From contig NZ_CP023559.1 of assembly GCF_003006155.1 (NCBI RefSeq), positions 1,612,001 to 1,676,000 on the forward strand: a stretch of DNA of 64,000 nt, read 5' to 3'. Below the pieces are notes generated by a model. That model made no database searches. It saw nothing but the letters and a program-made list of their open reading frames with translations, and was not told where the DNA came from. The position numbers and the translations under genes are program-made. Origin of the DNA: Salinicola tamaricis. GTDB lineage: Bacteria > Pseudomonadota > Gammaproteobacteria > Pseudomonadales > Halomonadaceae. Shown one piece after another: positions 27,634 to 36,091 of the stretch (within the stretch, counting starts at the first letter, position 1; every line of letters begins with the position of its first letter).

Positions 27634-29013
27634 ATGAGTGATCACCAAGCCAGAAGCGTGCGCACCGCCGCCCAGGCGCGCGAACTCGTCGAGGCGCGCG
27701 GGCTCAGCCACGTCAAGGTCGGCATGTTCGACATCGATGGGGTGATGCGCGGCAAGTACATGCAGCGGGACAAGTTCTTCGCCGCGCTGGAGAAGGGGTT
27801 TGCCTTCTGCGACGTGGTGCTGGGCTGGGACAGCAAGGATGAGCTCTACGACAACGTCGCCTTCACCGGCTGGCATACCGGCTATCCGGATGCGCCACTG
27901 CGGATCGTCCCCGAGAGCTGCCGCGAGGTGCCGTTCGAGGGCGACATGCTGCTGTTCCTGGCCGAGTTCGAGGGCGAGGCCGGCCAGCTCTGCCCGCGCG
28001 GGCTGCTCAGGCGCGTGCTCGCCCGCGCCGAGGCGCTGGGCTTCGCTGTCTTCGGCTCACTGGAGTACGAGTTCTTCCTGTTCCAGGAGACCCCTGAGTC
28101 GATCCGCGAGAAGGGCTTTCGCCAGCTCAAGCCGCTGACCCCGGACATGATGGGCTACTCGATGCTGCGCAGCTCGGTGCACGGCGAGCTCTACCACGAT
28201 CTGCTGGCGCTGGCGGAGACGATGGACTTCCCTATCGAGGGACTGCACACCGAGACCGGCCCCGGGGTGCTCGAGGCGGCGATCGGCGTCGACGATGCCC
28301 TGGCCGCCGGCGACAAGGGGGCGCTGTTCAAGACCTTCACCAAGGTGTGGGCGCAGCGGCGCGGGCTGATGGCGACCTTCATGGCCAAGTGGTCGCCGGA
28401 CTACCCCGGCCAGAGCGGGCATATCCATCTCTCGCTACGCCATCGCGACGGCGACCGTTCGGCCTTCTACGATGCCGACGCGCCCCACGGCATGAGCCAG
28501 ATCCAGCGTCACTTCGTCGCCGGCCAGCAGCGCCTGATGCCGGAGCTGCTGGCGATGTTCGCGCCGACGATCAACAGCTACACCCGGCTGATCCCGGGCT
28601 TCTGGGCGCCCACCGATGCCACCTGGGGCGTCGAGAACCGCACCTGTGCGCTGCGCGTGATCCCCGGCTCGGCGCATTCCCAGCGGGTCGAGTATCGCCT
28701 CGGCAGTGCCGACGCCAACCCCTATCTGGCACTGGCCGCCGCGATCGGCTCTGGGCTCTACGGCATCGAGCAGGGGCTCGAACCGGAGGCGCCGGTCACC
28801 GGCAATGCGTACGAACGCGAGCATCCGGCGTCGCTGGCACTGCCGCGCACGCTGTGGGATGCCGCCGGCCGCCTGCGCGGCTCGGATGCCGCCCGCGAGC
28901 TGTTCGGTGATGCCTTCGTCGAGCACTTCGCCGCCACCCGCGAGTGGGAGGAGCGCCAGTTCCGTCGTCATATCACCGATTGGGAGTTGGCGCGTTACTT
29001 CGAAATCATCTGA
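27634..29013 (+). CDS. Glutamine-synthetase-family gamma-glutamyl ligase
   Basis: A 459-residue cytosolic ligase of the glutamine synthetase superfamily, shorter and different from GlnA. N-terminal beta-grasp part (about 1-125), then the catalytic domain with metal and ATP residues in GSLEYEFFLFQE, HTETGPGVLEAAI, SGHIHLSLRHRDG, LIPGFWAPTDATWGVENRT and RVEYRLGSADANPYLALAA. Such proteins (PuuA, IpuC) join glutamate to an amine at the expense of ATP. Placed between an amine-type permease and alcohol plus aldehyde dehydrogenases, it probably makes a gamma-glutamyl-amine so that toxic free aldehydes are avoided. The substrate (ethanolamine, alaninol, putrescine) is not determined. Confidence 0.82.
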   Translation: MSDHQARSVRTAAQARELVEARGLSHVKVGMFDIDGVMRGKYMQRDKFFAALEKGFAFCDVVLGWDSKDELYDNVAFTGWHTGYPDAPLRIVPESCREVPFEGDMLLFLAEFEGEAGQLCPRGLLRRVLARAEALGFAVFGSLEYEFFLFQETPESIREKGFRQLKPLTPDMMGYSMLRSSVHGELYHDLLALAETMDFPIEGLHTETGPGVLEAAIGVDDALAAGDKGALFKTFTKVWAQRRGLMATFMAKWSPDYPGQSGHIHLSLRHRDGDRSAFYDADAPHGMSQIQRHFVAGQQRLMPELLAMFAPTINSYTRLIPGFWAPTDATWGVENRTCALRVIPGSAHSQRVEYRLGSADANPYLALAAAIGSGLYGIEQGLEPEAPVTGNAYEREHPASLALPRTLWDAAGRLRGSDAARELFGDAFVEHFAATREWEERQFRRHITDWELARYFEII

Positions 29014-29062
29014 GCCCCGGGGCACGGCCGGGATAACGACACTTTCTGGGTGGGAGCAGCGC

Positions 29063-30448
29063 ATGGCACGACAACATACGATTTCCCCCGTGGATGGCGG
29101 GGTCTATGTCGAACGCGAGCTGGCCGAGCCGGCGCAGATCGAAGCCTGCGTCGCCGACGCCGTGGCGGCGCAGCGGGCGTGGCGCGAGACGCCGCTGGCC
29201 GAGCGCGCGCGGCTGTGTACGGCGATGGTCGATGCCTTCGTCGCGCGGCGCGATAAGCTGGCCGAGGAGCTGACCTGGCAGATGGGGCGGCCGATCGCCG
29301 CCGCGGGGGGCGAGATCGGCGGCTTCGAGGAGCGCGCACGCGGCATGATCGCCCTCGCTGAGTCGGCGCTGGCACCGATCCGGCTGGCCGACAAGCCCGG
29401 CTTCACCCGCTATATCACCCGCGAGCCGCTGGGCGTGTCGCTGATCGTGGCGCCCTGGAACTTCCCTTTCATGACCGCCGTCAATGCCGTGGTGCCGGCG
29501 ATCATGGCCGGCAATACGGTGATCCTCAAGCACTCGGCGCAGACGCCGCTATGTGCCGAGCGGCTGTTCGAGGCGTTCGCCGACGCCGGTCTGCCGGCGG
29601 GGGTGTTCCAGTTCCTGCATCTGGCCCATGCCGACACCGAGGCGCTGATTCGCGATTCCCGCATCGATCACGTCTCTTTTACCGGGTCGGTGGCGGGCGG
29701 CGAGATGGTCGAGCGCAACGCGGCGGGGCGCTTTATCGCTACCGGGCTCGAACTGGGCGGCAAGGACCCGGCCTATATCCGCGCCGACGTCGATCTCGAC
29801 GCCGCCGTGCCGGCAGTGATGGATGGTGCCTTCTTCAACTCGGGGCAGAGCTGTTGCGGCATCGAGCGCATCTATGTCCACCGCGACATTGCCGAGGCCT
29901 TCGTCGAGCGCGCGGTGGCCTGGGTGCGTGAGCTCCGGCTCGGTAACCCCACCGATCCGCAGACCACGCTGGGGCCGCTGGTGCGTCCGGCGGCGGCCGA
30001 CTTCGTGCGCGGCCAGATCGAGGCGGCGGTGGCTGCCGGCGCCAAGGCGTGGATCGACCCCGGCGACTATCCGCTGTCGGTGCCGGGCAGCGCCTATCTG
30101 GCGCCGCAGGTGCTCACCGAGGTGACCCACGATATGGCGGTGATGCGTGAGGAGAGCTTCGGCCCGGTGGTGGGCATCATGACGGTGGCCGATGACGACG
30201 AGGCGGTGGCGCTGATGAACGATAGCGAGTTCGGCCTCACCGCCGCCGTGTTCACCCGCGATCTGGCCGTGGGCGAGGCGCTGGCCAAACGCCTGGAAGC
30301 GGGCACCGTGTTCAACAATCGCTGCGACTATCTCGACCCGGAACTGGCCTGGACCGGGGTCAAGCAGTCCGGGCGCGGCTGCTCGCTGTCGCAGGTCGGC
30401 TACGAGACGCTGACACGGCCGAAGTCCTTTCACCTGAAGCACGCCTGA
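29063..30448 (+). CDS. NAD(P)-dependent aldehyde dehydrogenase
   Basis: A 461-residue aldehyde dehydrogenase. Key features are APWNFPF (130-136), cofactor-binding HSAQTPLC, the Rossmann SFTGSVAGGE (205-214), general-base Glu230 in GLELGGKDPAY, and the nucleophile Cys264 or Cys265 in FFNSGQSCCGIERIYV. The C-terminal SGRGCSLSQVGYETLTRPKS is typical. It would oxidise the aldehyde made by the downstream alcohol dehydrogenase to a carboxylate. Translation starts at ATG 29063, after GGGAGC. Gaps within the cassette are short (36, 49 and 31 bases), which fits one transcript. Confidence 0.9.
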   Translation: MARQHTISPVDGGVYVERELAEPAQIEACVADAVAAQRAWRETPLAERARLCTAMVDAFVARRDKLAEELTWQMGRPIAAAGGEIGGFEERARGMIALAESALAPIRLADKPGFTRYITREPLGVSLIVAPWNFPFMTAVNAVVPAIMAGNTVILKHSAQTPLCAERLFEAFADAGLPAGVFQFLHLAHADTEALIRDSRIDHVSFTGSVAGGEMVERNAAGRFIATGLELGGKDPAYIRADVDLDAAVPAVMDGAFFNSGQSCCGIERIYVHRDIAEAFVERAVAWVRELRLGNPTDPQTTLGPLVRPAAADFVRGQIEAAVAAGAKAWIDPGDYPLSVPGSAYLAPQVLTEVTHDMAVMREESFGPVVGIMTVADDDEAVALMNDSEFGLTAAVFTRDLAVGEALAKRLEAGTVFNNRCDYLDPELAWTGVKQSGRGCSLSQVGYETLTRPKSFHLKHA

Positions 30449-30479
30449 ACCGCGCCGACCGTCCTACAGGAGATCCGTC

Positions 30480-31664
30480 ATGAGTGACTTCGATCGCGCA
30501 CGCTATACCGCGAACTGGAACTACCCCACGCCCATCCGCATCGGCGCCGGGCGGGCCGAGGAGCTACCCGACGCCTGCCGGGCGCTGGGCATGCGCGCGC
30601 CGCTGTTGATCACCGACCCTGGGCTGGCGGCGCTGCCGATGGTCGAGCAAGCGCTCGCGCGCTGCCGGGAGGCGGGGCTGGCGGTCGACGTGTTCAGTCA
30701 GATTCAGGGCAACCCCACCGGGGCCAACGTCGCAGCCGGCGTGGCCGCTTTCCGCGCCGGTGACCACGACGGCGTGATCGCCTTTGGCGGCGGCTCGGGG
30801 CTGGACGCGGCCAAGGCGGTGGCGTTGATGGCGCGCCAGCCCGAGTCGCTGTCGCTGTGGGCGCTGGAGGATCGCGGCGATAACTGGCGCCAGGCGGATG
30901 CCGACGCCGTGCTGCCGGTGGTGGCGGTGCCGACCACCGCCGGCACCGGCTCGGAGGTCGGGCGCGCCGCGGTGATCACCGACGCCGAGGTCCAGGTCAA
31001 GCGCATCATCTTCCATCCGTGCATGCTGCCCGGCGCGGTGATCCTCGACCCGCTGCTGACCCGTGAACTGCCGCCGGGGCTCACCGCCGCCACCGGCATG
31101 GACGCGCTCTCCCACTGTCTCGAAGCGTGGTGCGCGCCCGGGTATCACCCCCAGGCCGAGGGTATTGCGGTGGAGGGCATGCGACGCATCCGCGATGCGC
31201 TGCCGCGGGCCTACCTGCACGGCGATGATCTCGCCGCGCGCACCGACATGCTGGTGGCGTCGATGATGGGGGCCACCGCCTTCCAGCGCGGGCTGGGCGC
31301 GATGCATGCGCTGGCGCACCCGCTGGGGGCGCTGTTCGATGCCCACCATGGCATGCTCAATGCGGTGCTGATGCCCTATGTGCTGCGCGCTAACACACGC
31401 GCGATCGGCGAGCCGATGGTGCGTCTGGCACGCTATCTCGACCTGCCGCAGCCGGGGGTCGCCGCAGTGATCGATTGGGTATTGGATCTGCGCGAGCGCC
31501 TGGGCATTCCCCATGCGCTGAGTGAACTGGGGATCGACGATAGCCATGCCGAGCGGGTCGGACAGATGGCGGTGGAGGATCCTTCCGCCGGTGGCAATCC
31601 GATTGCCTTCGACGCGGCGGCCTACCGCGGGATCTTCGAAGCAGCCCTCGCCGGGCGGCTGTAG
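30480..31664 (+). CDS. Iron-containing alcohol dehydrogenase
   Basis: Group III metal-dependent alcohol dehydrogenase, 394 residues, cytosolic. Features are the nucleotide-binding GGGSGLDAAKAVAL, VPTTAGTGSEVGRAAVI, and metal ligands within GMDALSHCLEAW and GAMHALAHPLGALFDAHHG (His residues that bind Fe2+ in the family). It begins 31 bases after the aldehyde dehydrogenase gene, with AGGAG before ATG. In the cassette it would oxidise a hydroxyl (for example on a gamma-glutamyl-amino alcohol) to the aldehyde. A later hydrolase that removes glutamate is not visible, so the pathway is incomplete here. Confidence 0.9.
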   Translation: MSDFDRARYTANWNYPTPIRIGAGRAEELPDACRALGMRAPLLITDPGLAALPMVEQALARCREAGLAVDVFSQIQGNPTGANVAAGVAAFRAGDHDGVIAFGGGSGLDAAKAVALMARQPESLSLWALEDRGDNWRQADADAVLPVVAVPTTAGTGSEVGRAAVITDAEVQVKRIIFHPCMLPGAVILDPLLTRELPPGLTAATGMDALSHCLEAWCAPGYHPQAEGIAVEGMRRIRDALPRAYLHGDDLAARTDMLVASMMGATAFQRGLGAMHALAHPLGALFDAHHGMLNAVLMPYVLRANTRAIGEPMVRLARYLDLPQPGVAAVIDWVLDLRERLGIPHALSELGIDDSHAERVGQMAVEDPSAGGNPIAFDAAAYRGIFEAALAGRL

Positions 31665-31701
31665 GCGGTAAGCGGGGGCTCACACAGTCCGAAAGCCGGG
31701 C

Positions 31702-32277
31702 TCACGCCCCCGGTGGCAGCCCCAGGTCGGCGGCCATCTGCGTCAGGAAGCGCTCCTGCACCAGCAGCTGGATGCGGCCGTGGCGAAAGCGCGAACGGCG
31801 CAGCCAGACGCCGGCGGGGTCCGCGCTCAGCTCGATCGGCCCACGTTCGAGATCCGGCTGGGCGAACAGCCAGCTGCCCAGCGAGCGCTCGCCCAGGGCG
31901 CGCAGGCTGCGGCAGCCGCCGCGGGTCAGCGGCGCCACCGAGCGCGCCGCGACCCAGGGGTGCTCGCCGCTCATCAGCAGCACCTCGCGAATCCAGGCCA
32001 CGCGGCCCGGCGCCAAGCCCAGCGACTGGGCCTCGTCACGCCGCGGCACGCCGATGCCCTCATCGAGCAATCGTACGCGAAAGGGTCGCGGCGAGGCGGC
32101 GATCAGACGCGCGGTGAGCGAATCGGTCGAGGCGACCCAGCGCCACCAGCGGGGGTCCATCGCCGGGCGCCAGGCGGCGGCCGGGCTCCAGCGCCGCAGC
32201 GTCGGCGTACGCTGCCAACTGAGCGTAGATCTGGAGCGCGCGCTGCTGGGCAGGCGAGGGGATGAAGATGAGGACAC
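31702..32277 (-). CDS. ubiC: Chorismate lyase UbiC
   Basis: Splits chorismate to 4-hydroxybenzoate and pyruvate, the first committed step of ubiquinone synthesis. 191 residues from GTG 32277. UbiC landmarks are DSLTARLIAASPRPFRVRLL, GRVAWIREVLLMSGEHPWVA, ALGERSLGSWLFAQP and a C-terminal RRSRFRHGRIQLLVQERFL. The N-terminus is somewhat long (E. coli UbiC has 165 residues). An internal Met just before DPRWWRWVAS is an alternative start but would lose conserved sequence. In Pseudomonas ubiC directly precedes ubiA; here a 5.6-kb plus-strand cassette separates them. It is divergent from the rubredoxin reductase gene. Confidence 0.82.
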   Translation of the reverse strand: MSSSSSPRLPSSARSRSTLSWQRTPTLRRWSPAAAWRPAMDPRWWRWVASTDSLTARLIAASPRPFRVRLLDEGIGVPRRDEAQSLGLAPGRVAWIREVLLMSGEHPWVAARSVAPLTRGGCRSLRALGERSLGSWLFAQPDLERGPIELSADPAGVWLRRSRFRHGRIQLLVQERFLTQMAADLGLPPGA

Positions 32278-32375
32278 ACACGACTCCGAACAGGACTGGC
32301 CGCGAGGGCCCAGGGCGCGGCGGCCCTGGGGCGACGTAGTGTATCATGAGGCCATTCCGCGACCGAGAGGAAGGC

Positions 32376-33539
32376 ATGAGTGCGCCCCTGACGATCATCG
32401 GCACCGGCATGGCCGGCCTGGGCCTGGCCCGTGCGATACGCAGCCGCGACCCCCACCGCGCGCTGACCCTGATCACCGCCGACAGCGGCGATGAGTACGC
32501 CAAGCCGCTGCTGTCGAGCGCCTTCACCAAGGGCCAGAGTGCCGCGGCGCTGGCCCAGCGCGACGCCATCGGTGTGGCCGATGCGCTTGGCGCCACCCTG
32601 CGCTGCCACACCCCGGTCGAGGCGATCGACCCGCGCCAGCGCATCCTGTGGCTGGGCGCCGAACGCCTGCCCTACGAGCGCCTGGTGCTGGCCACCGGTG
32701 CGGCGCCGTGGCAGCCGTTCGAGACCCCCGAGGCGCTCGCCGAGCGGGTCTTCCAGGTCAATGATCTCGATGACTACCGGCGGTTTCGCGCCGCCCTCGA
32801 GCGCCACCCCGGGCAACCGGCCCGAGTGGCCATCGTCGGCGCCGGGCTGGTGGGCTGCGAGTTCGCCAACGACCTCCACGCCGGTGGCCATCGGGTGGCG
32901 TTGATCGCCCCGGAGCCGGCGCCGCTGCCGCGGCTGCTGCCGCCACCACTGGGGCTGGCGCTGGCCGAGGCGTTCGCCGCCGCTGGTATCGCCGGCTACT
33001 TCGAGCGTCAGGTGCAGGCGCTCGAGGCCAGTGACGGCGGCGTGGCGCTGACCCTCGATGACGGTGAGCGTCTCGATGCCGATCTGGTCCTGGTGGCCAC
33101 CGGGCTGCGCCCGCGCACCGCGCTGGCCGCGGGCGCCGGGTTGCAGACCGGCCCCGCGGGCATTCTTACCGACCGCTATCTGCAGACCAGCGACCCGCAC
33201 ATTCATGCGCTTGGCGATGTGGCCTGCGTCGATGGCCTCAACGCCATGTACGTACAGCCGCTGCAGGCCAGCGCCAAGGCGCTGGCCGCCACGCTCACAG
33301 GGACGCCGACGGCGGTCGCCTACGGCGCCTGGCCGGTGATGGTCAAGACCGCGCTGCTGCCGATCGCTGCGCTGCCGCCGCGGGAGACCCCGGCGCGCTG
33401 GCGCATCGACGGTGAGGCGGGGGATTTCAGCGCCGTGGCTGAAGATGCTGCCGGGCGGCTGATCGGATTCGCCCTGACCGGCGCCTGCGTTCGGCGCAAA
33501 GTCGAACTGGCGCGGGCAGCGCCGCCGTTGCTAGGCTAG
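32376..33539 (+). CDS. Rubredoxin-NAD+ reductase
   Basis: FAD-dependent pyridine-nucleotide-disulfide-type oxidoreductase, 387 residues, cytosolic. N-terminal FAD motif IIGTGMAGLGLARAI (GxGxxG), NAD(H) motif VAIVGAGLVGCEFANDL, and FAD motif HALGDVACVDGL near the C-terminal part. It transfers electrons from NADH to rubredoxin (RubB/AlkT type). No rubredoxin gene is seen next to it, unlike in Pseudomonas. ATG 32376 is chosen because GAGAGGAAGG precedes it; an ATG at 32346 is in frame but lacks a site. Its position between ubiC and HU matches Pseudomonas gene order. Confidence 0.85.
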   Translation: MSAPLTIIGTGMAGLGLARAIRSRDPHRALTLITADSGDEYAKPLLSSAFTKGQSAAALAQRDAIGVADALGATLRCHTPVEAIDPRQRILWLGAERLPYERLVLATGAAPWQPFETPEALAERVFQVNDLDDYRRFRAALERHPGQPARVAIVGAGLVGCEFANDLHAGGHRVALIAPEPAPLPRLLPPPLGLALAEAFAAAGIAGYFERQVQALEASDGGVALTLDDGERLDADLVLVATGLRPRTALAAGAGLQTGPAGILTDRYLQTSDPHIHALGDVACVDGLNAMYVQPLQASAKALAATLTGTPTAVAYGAWPVMVKTALLPIAALPPRETPARWRIDGEAGDFSAVAEDAAGRLIGFALTGACVRRKVELARAAPPLLG

Positions 33540-33580
33540 CAGCGGTGGTCGGGCGCGAACGGCAAATCCTCATGTAAGGC

Positions 33581-33611
33581 TTTACAAACCGCGTCGAGAG
33601 CTGCCTATTAT
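33581..33611 (+). promoter_or_regulatory. Probable promoter of the HU gene
   Basis: TTTACA (33581-33586) or TTACAA (33582-33587) with TATTAT (33606-33611), spacer 18-19 bases; the HU start lies about 110 bases downstream. Confidence 0.45.
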
Positions 33612-33723
33612 GCGCTGGGGTGCGCGCCTACCCGACTGCGCGCCCCGATACAACAGCGCTTAGGAATTGCGAGGTGCAACCACCGATGACCTCGCCCCAG
33701 TAGAGCCAAACAAGGAGGGCTTT

Positions 33724-33999
33724 ATGCGTAAGCCAGAACTCGCCGCGGCGATCGCCGAGCGTGCAGATCTTTCCAAGGACAAAGCCAGCCAGGTACTCAA
33801 CGTCATTCTCGATGAGATCACCGGCACGGTATCCAAGGGCAGTGATGTCACGCTGATCGGCTTCGGCTCGTTCACCGTGCGCGAGCGTGCCGCCCGCACC
33901 GGCAAGAACCCGCAGACCGGCAAGCCGCTGAACATCCCCGCCAGCAAGACCGTGGCGTTCAAGCCCGGCAAGGCGCTCAAGGACGCGGTCAGCAAGTAA
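33724..33999 (+). CDS. HU-family nucleoid protein
   Basis: A 91-residue DNA-binding protein that bends DNA as a dimer in the nucleoid. It begins MRKPELAAAIAERADLSKDK and carries the arm region GFGSFTVRERAARTGKNPQT, with the Pro of NIPASKTVAFKPGKALK. AGGAGGG 4-10 bases before ATG 33724 fixes this start; an upstream in-frame ATG at 33667 would add 19 residues of no HU character. It resembles the Pseudomonas HupA next to the rubredoxin reductase gene. HU-alpha versus HU-beta naming is left open. Confidence 0.92.
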   Translation: MRKPELAAAIAERADLSKDKASQVLNVILDEITGTVSKGSDVTLIGFGSFTVRERAARTGKNPQTGKPLNIPASKTVAFKPGKALKDAVSK

Positions 34000-34123
34000 T
34001 CGCTGCTGAAACGGGCTAGATACCCGACGGCGCTCGCCCACGGCGAGTGGCCCATCGATGACCGATCCCCCGTCACCGGGTGGGTCGGCATTTCTTCCTT
34101 GACCTGACGGCTTGCGAGGGCGC

Positions 34124-34480
34124 ATGAAGCTCAAGTTGATGCTGTGGTGGCTGGGCGTGATGTTGAAGCGAACGCGTGCGCGCAAACCCGAATTTCGCGA
34201 AGCTCTGACGCGTCTGAAGCGCTTCGACTGGGGCGTGGCGACCGAGGACAGGGCAATCGCGCGCCACTACCGGATGACGCCGGAGCGCGTCGACAGCCAG
34301 AGCGGGCTGCCGGTGGACCTCAATCTCGAACTGCGCTTTCGCGATGCCGACAGCGCCACTCATTTCCTGCGCAAGCCTTCTCAGCGCGCCTTTCGTGAAG
34401 GCCTGTTCGATGGACGCCTGCGCCTGGTCGGCGATTCAAGGGATCTGGAGCGGTTGCAGAGTCTGCTCAAGTTTCTCTAG
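34124..34480 (+). CDS. Conserved small protein, SCP2-like character
   Basis: A 118-residue basic protein with a hydrophobic N-terminus (LKLMLWWLGVML), then a region with RFDWGVATEDRAIARHYRM and LNLELRFRDADSATHFLRKP. The ending ERLQSLLKFL is amphipathic. The layout faintly resembles small SCP2 sterol-carrier-like lipid-binding proteins, but I cannot confirm this. ATG 34124 has GAGGG upstream. It follows HU by 124 bases and ends before a bidirectional terminator. Function unknown. Confidence 0.5.
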   Translation: MKLKLMLWWLGVMLKRTRARKPEFREALTRLKRFDWGVATEDRAIARHYRMTPERVDSQSGLPVDLNLELRFRDADSATHFLRKPSQRAFREGLFDGRLRLVGDSRDLERLQSLLKFL

Positions 34481-34507
34481 GCCGTGTGACGCCTGACCGA
34501 CCTGCAC

Positions 34508-34542
34508 AAAGGCCCCCGACGCTTTCGCGTTCGGGGGCCTTT
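34508..34542. terminator. Bidirectional rho-independent terminator
   Basis: AAAGGCCCCCGA / TCGGGGGCCTTT, 12-bp perfect stem with an 11-base spacer, A-rich on the left and T-rich on the right. It serves the convergent small protein gene and the YceI gene. Confidence 0.85.
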
Positions 34543-34577
34543 CTCGTTCGGTGTCTTGCACACGATAGACGCGGGTA

Positions 34578-35183
34578 TCAGCTGTCGCTGCCGCCGGCCT
34601 CGGCTTCGCTCGAGATGCGGATATGGATCGCGTCGCTGACGTTGGGCACGTACTGGTCGAGCCCGTAGTCGCTGCGCTGAATGGTCGTCTCGGCGTCGAA
34701 GCCGAGCGCCGGCACCTTGGCCATGGGGTGCTCACCGACCTGGTTGAGGGTGGCGTGGAGTACCGCCGGATGGGTCACGCCCTTGATGGTCAGTTTGCCA
34801 TGCACGTCGTAGTGATCATCGCCGGTGGCCTCGATGCGGGTGCTCTTGAAGGTCGCGTCTGGGTACTGCGCAACATCGAAGTAGTTCTCGCCCAGAAACT
34901 CTTCGTTCAGCGCCGGCACGCGGGTGTCCACCGTCTTGACCGGGATGCTCACCTCCACGCTGGAGTCGGCGATCGCGTCGCGGTCGAAGTGGATCGTGCC
35001 CTTGACGTCGGAGAAGCTCGCCGTGGGGTGGGAGAAGCCGAAGTGGCTCCAGGAGGCCACCACGCTGGTGTGCATCGGGTCCATCTGGTAGGTGACGCTA
35101 TCGGCCAGGGCGCTGGCACTGGTGGCGCCGGCGAGCAGCGCGGCGGTCAGGGTCAGGGATTGGCGCAGGTTGCGGTAAGACAT
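34578..35183 (-). CDS. YceI-family periplasmic protein
   Basis: A 201-residue secreted protein. Signal peptide with LTLTAALLAGATSASALA followed by the mature start DSVTYQMDP. The YceI lipocalin-like barrel has motifs SHFGFSHPTASFSDVKGTIHF, VSIPVKTVDTRVPALNEEFL, NYFDVAQYPDATFKSTRIE and the YGLDQYVPNVSDAIHI end. In the family it binds polyisoprenoids or amphiphiles in the periplasm and is often base-inducible. ATG 35183 has CCAGGAG upstream; an earlier in-frame start would prepend 8 residues before the signal peptide. Confidence 0.9.
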   Translation of the reverse strand: MSYRNLRQSLTLTAALLAGATSASALADSVTYQMDPMHTSVVASWSHFGFSHPTASFSDVKGTIHFDRDAIADSSVEVSIPVKTVDTRVPALNEEFLGENYFDVAQYPDATFKSTRIEATGDDHYDVHGKLTIKGVTHPAVLHATLNQVGEHPMAKVPALGFDAETTIQRSDYGLDQYVPNVSDAIHIRISSEAEAGGSDS

Positions 35184-35277
35184 GGAGTGACTCCTGGGGT
35201 TGAACAAAGCCTAGTGAAGGGAATGCGTTTGGGGAGACAGACGCGCCCGAGCGGCGCGTCCCATGGGGTGCGTGCCG

Positions 35278-35991
35278 TCAGGCGGCACTGATCACCGGCA
35301 GATCGAACACCAGCAACTCAGCGTCCTCGCCCTGTTCCAGCGTCAGCGTTGGCTCGTCGGTCAGCATCAGCGCATCGCCACCCGCCAGTCGGGTACCGTT
35401 GATCGTCAGCGCGCCCCGCACCAGGTGCACGTAGGCCTGACGATCCGCGGCCAGGGCCAGTTCGGCGCGCTCGTCGCCATCGAGTAGCGAGGCATAGATG
35501 AAGGCGTCCTGCTGCAGCGTGAGCGAGCCGTCGCGGCCGTCTGGCGACAGGATCAGGCACAGCCGGCCGCGCTTGTCGGCGGCGTCGAAGTCCTTTTCGG
35601 CGTAGCGCGGTTCGAGGTTGCGTGCACGCGGGAACAGCCAGATCTGCAGGAAGTGCACCGGCTCGCTGGTGGAGTGGTTGAATTCGCTGTGCTCGACCCC
35701 GGTGCCGGTGGTCATGATCTGCACCCGGCCGGGACCGATCGCCGAACCGTTGCCCAGGGTATCGCGATGGGCCAGCTCGCCGCTGAGCACGTAGGAGAAG
35801 ATCTCCATGTCGCGGTGGCCGTGCTGGCCGAAGCCCTGCCCCGGCGCCACGCGATCTTCGTTGATCACCCGCAGGACGCTGAAGTGGACGTGCTGTGGGT
35901 CGTGGTAGCCCGCGAAGGAGAACGAATGGAAGCTCTTGAGCCAGCCGTGGTCGGCATAGCCGCGTTCGTCGCTGCGTCGGATCGTCAACAT
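35278..35991 (-). CDS. Pirin-family bicupin protein
   Basis: A 237-residue cytosolic bicupin. N-terminal cupin with metal ligands in PGQGFGQHGHRDMEIFSYVL (HxH, E) and TTGTGVEHSEFNHS, and a C-terminal cupin (about 150-237) lacking obvious metal ligands. Typical start LTIRRSDERGYADHGWLKS. YhhW-type pirins can have quercetinase activity, while others act as stress-linked regulators. ATG 35991 follows CAGGAGAG. The gene is monocistronic on the minus strand, 100 bases downstream of trpA. An AT-rich stretch (36040-36075) probably holds its promoter. Confidence 0.88.
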   Translation of the reverse strand: MLTIRRSDERGYADHGWLKSFHSFSFAGYHDPQHVHFSVLRVINEDRVAPGQGFGQHGHRDMEIFSYVLSGELAHRDTLGNGSAIGPGRVQIMTTGTGVEHSEFNHSTSEPVHFLQIWLFPRARNLEPRYAEKDFDAADKRGRLCLILSPDGRDGSLTLQQDAFIYASLLDGDERAELALAADRQAYVHLVRGALTINGTRLAGGDALMLTDEPTLTLEQGEDAELLVFDLPVISAA

Positions 35992-36091
35992 GGCGTCTCT
36001 CCTGAAAGAGGGCCGACACGCGGGTCGGCACCGTTGGAGAGAGTCTATATTCTTTTTTGGTATAAAAGCGCGTTTTATCGCCTGTTTCGTA

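Noticed and set aside
25960-27876. 638-codon minus-strand frame opposite the permease
   Set aside because: Low-complexity His/Gln/Arg/Gly content, antisense to a well-supported permease.
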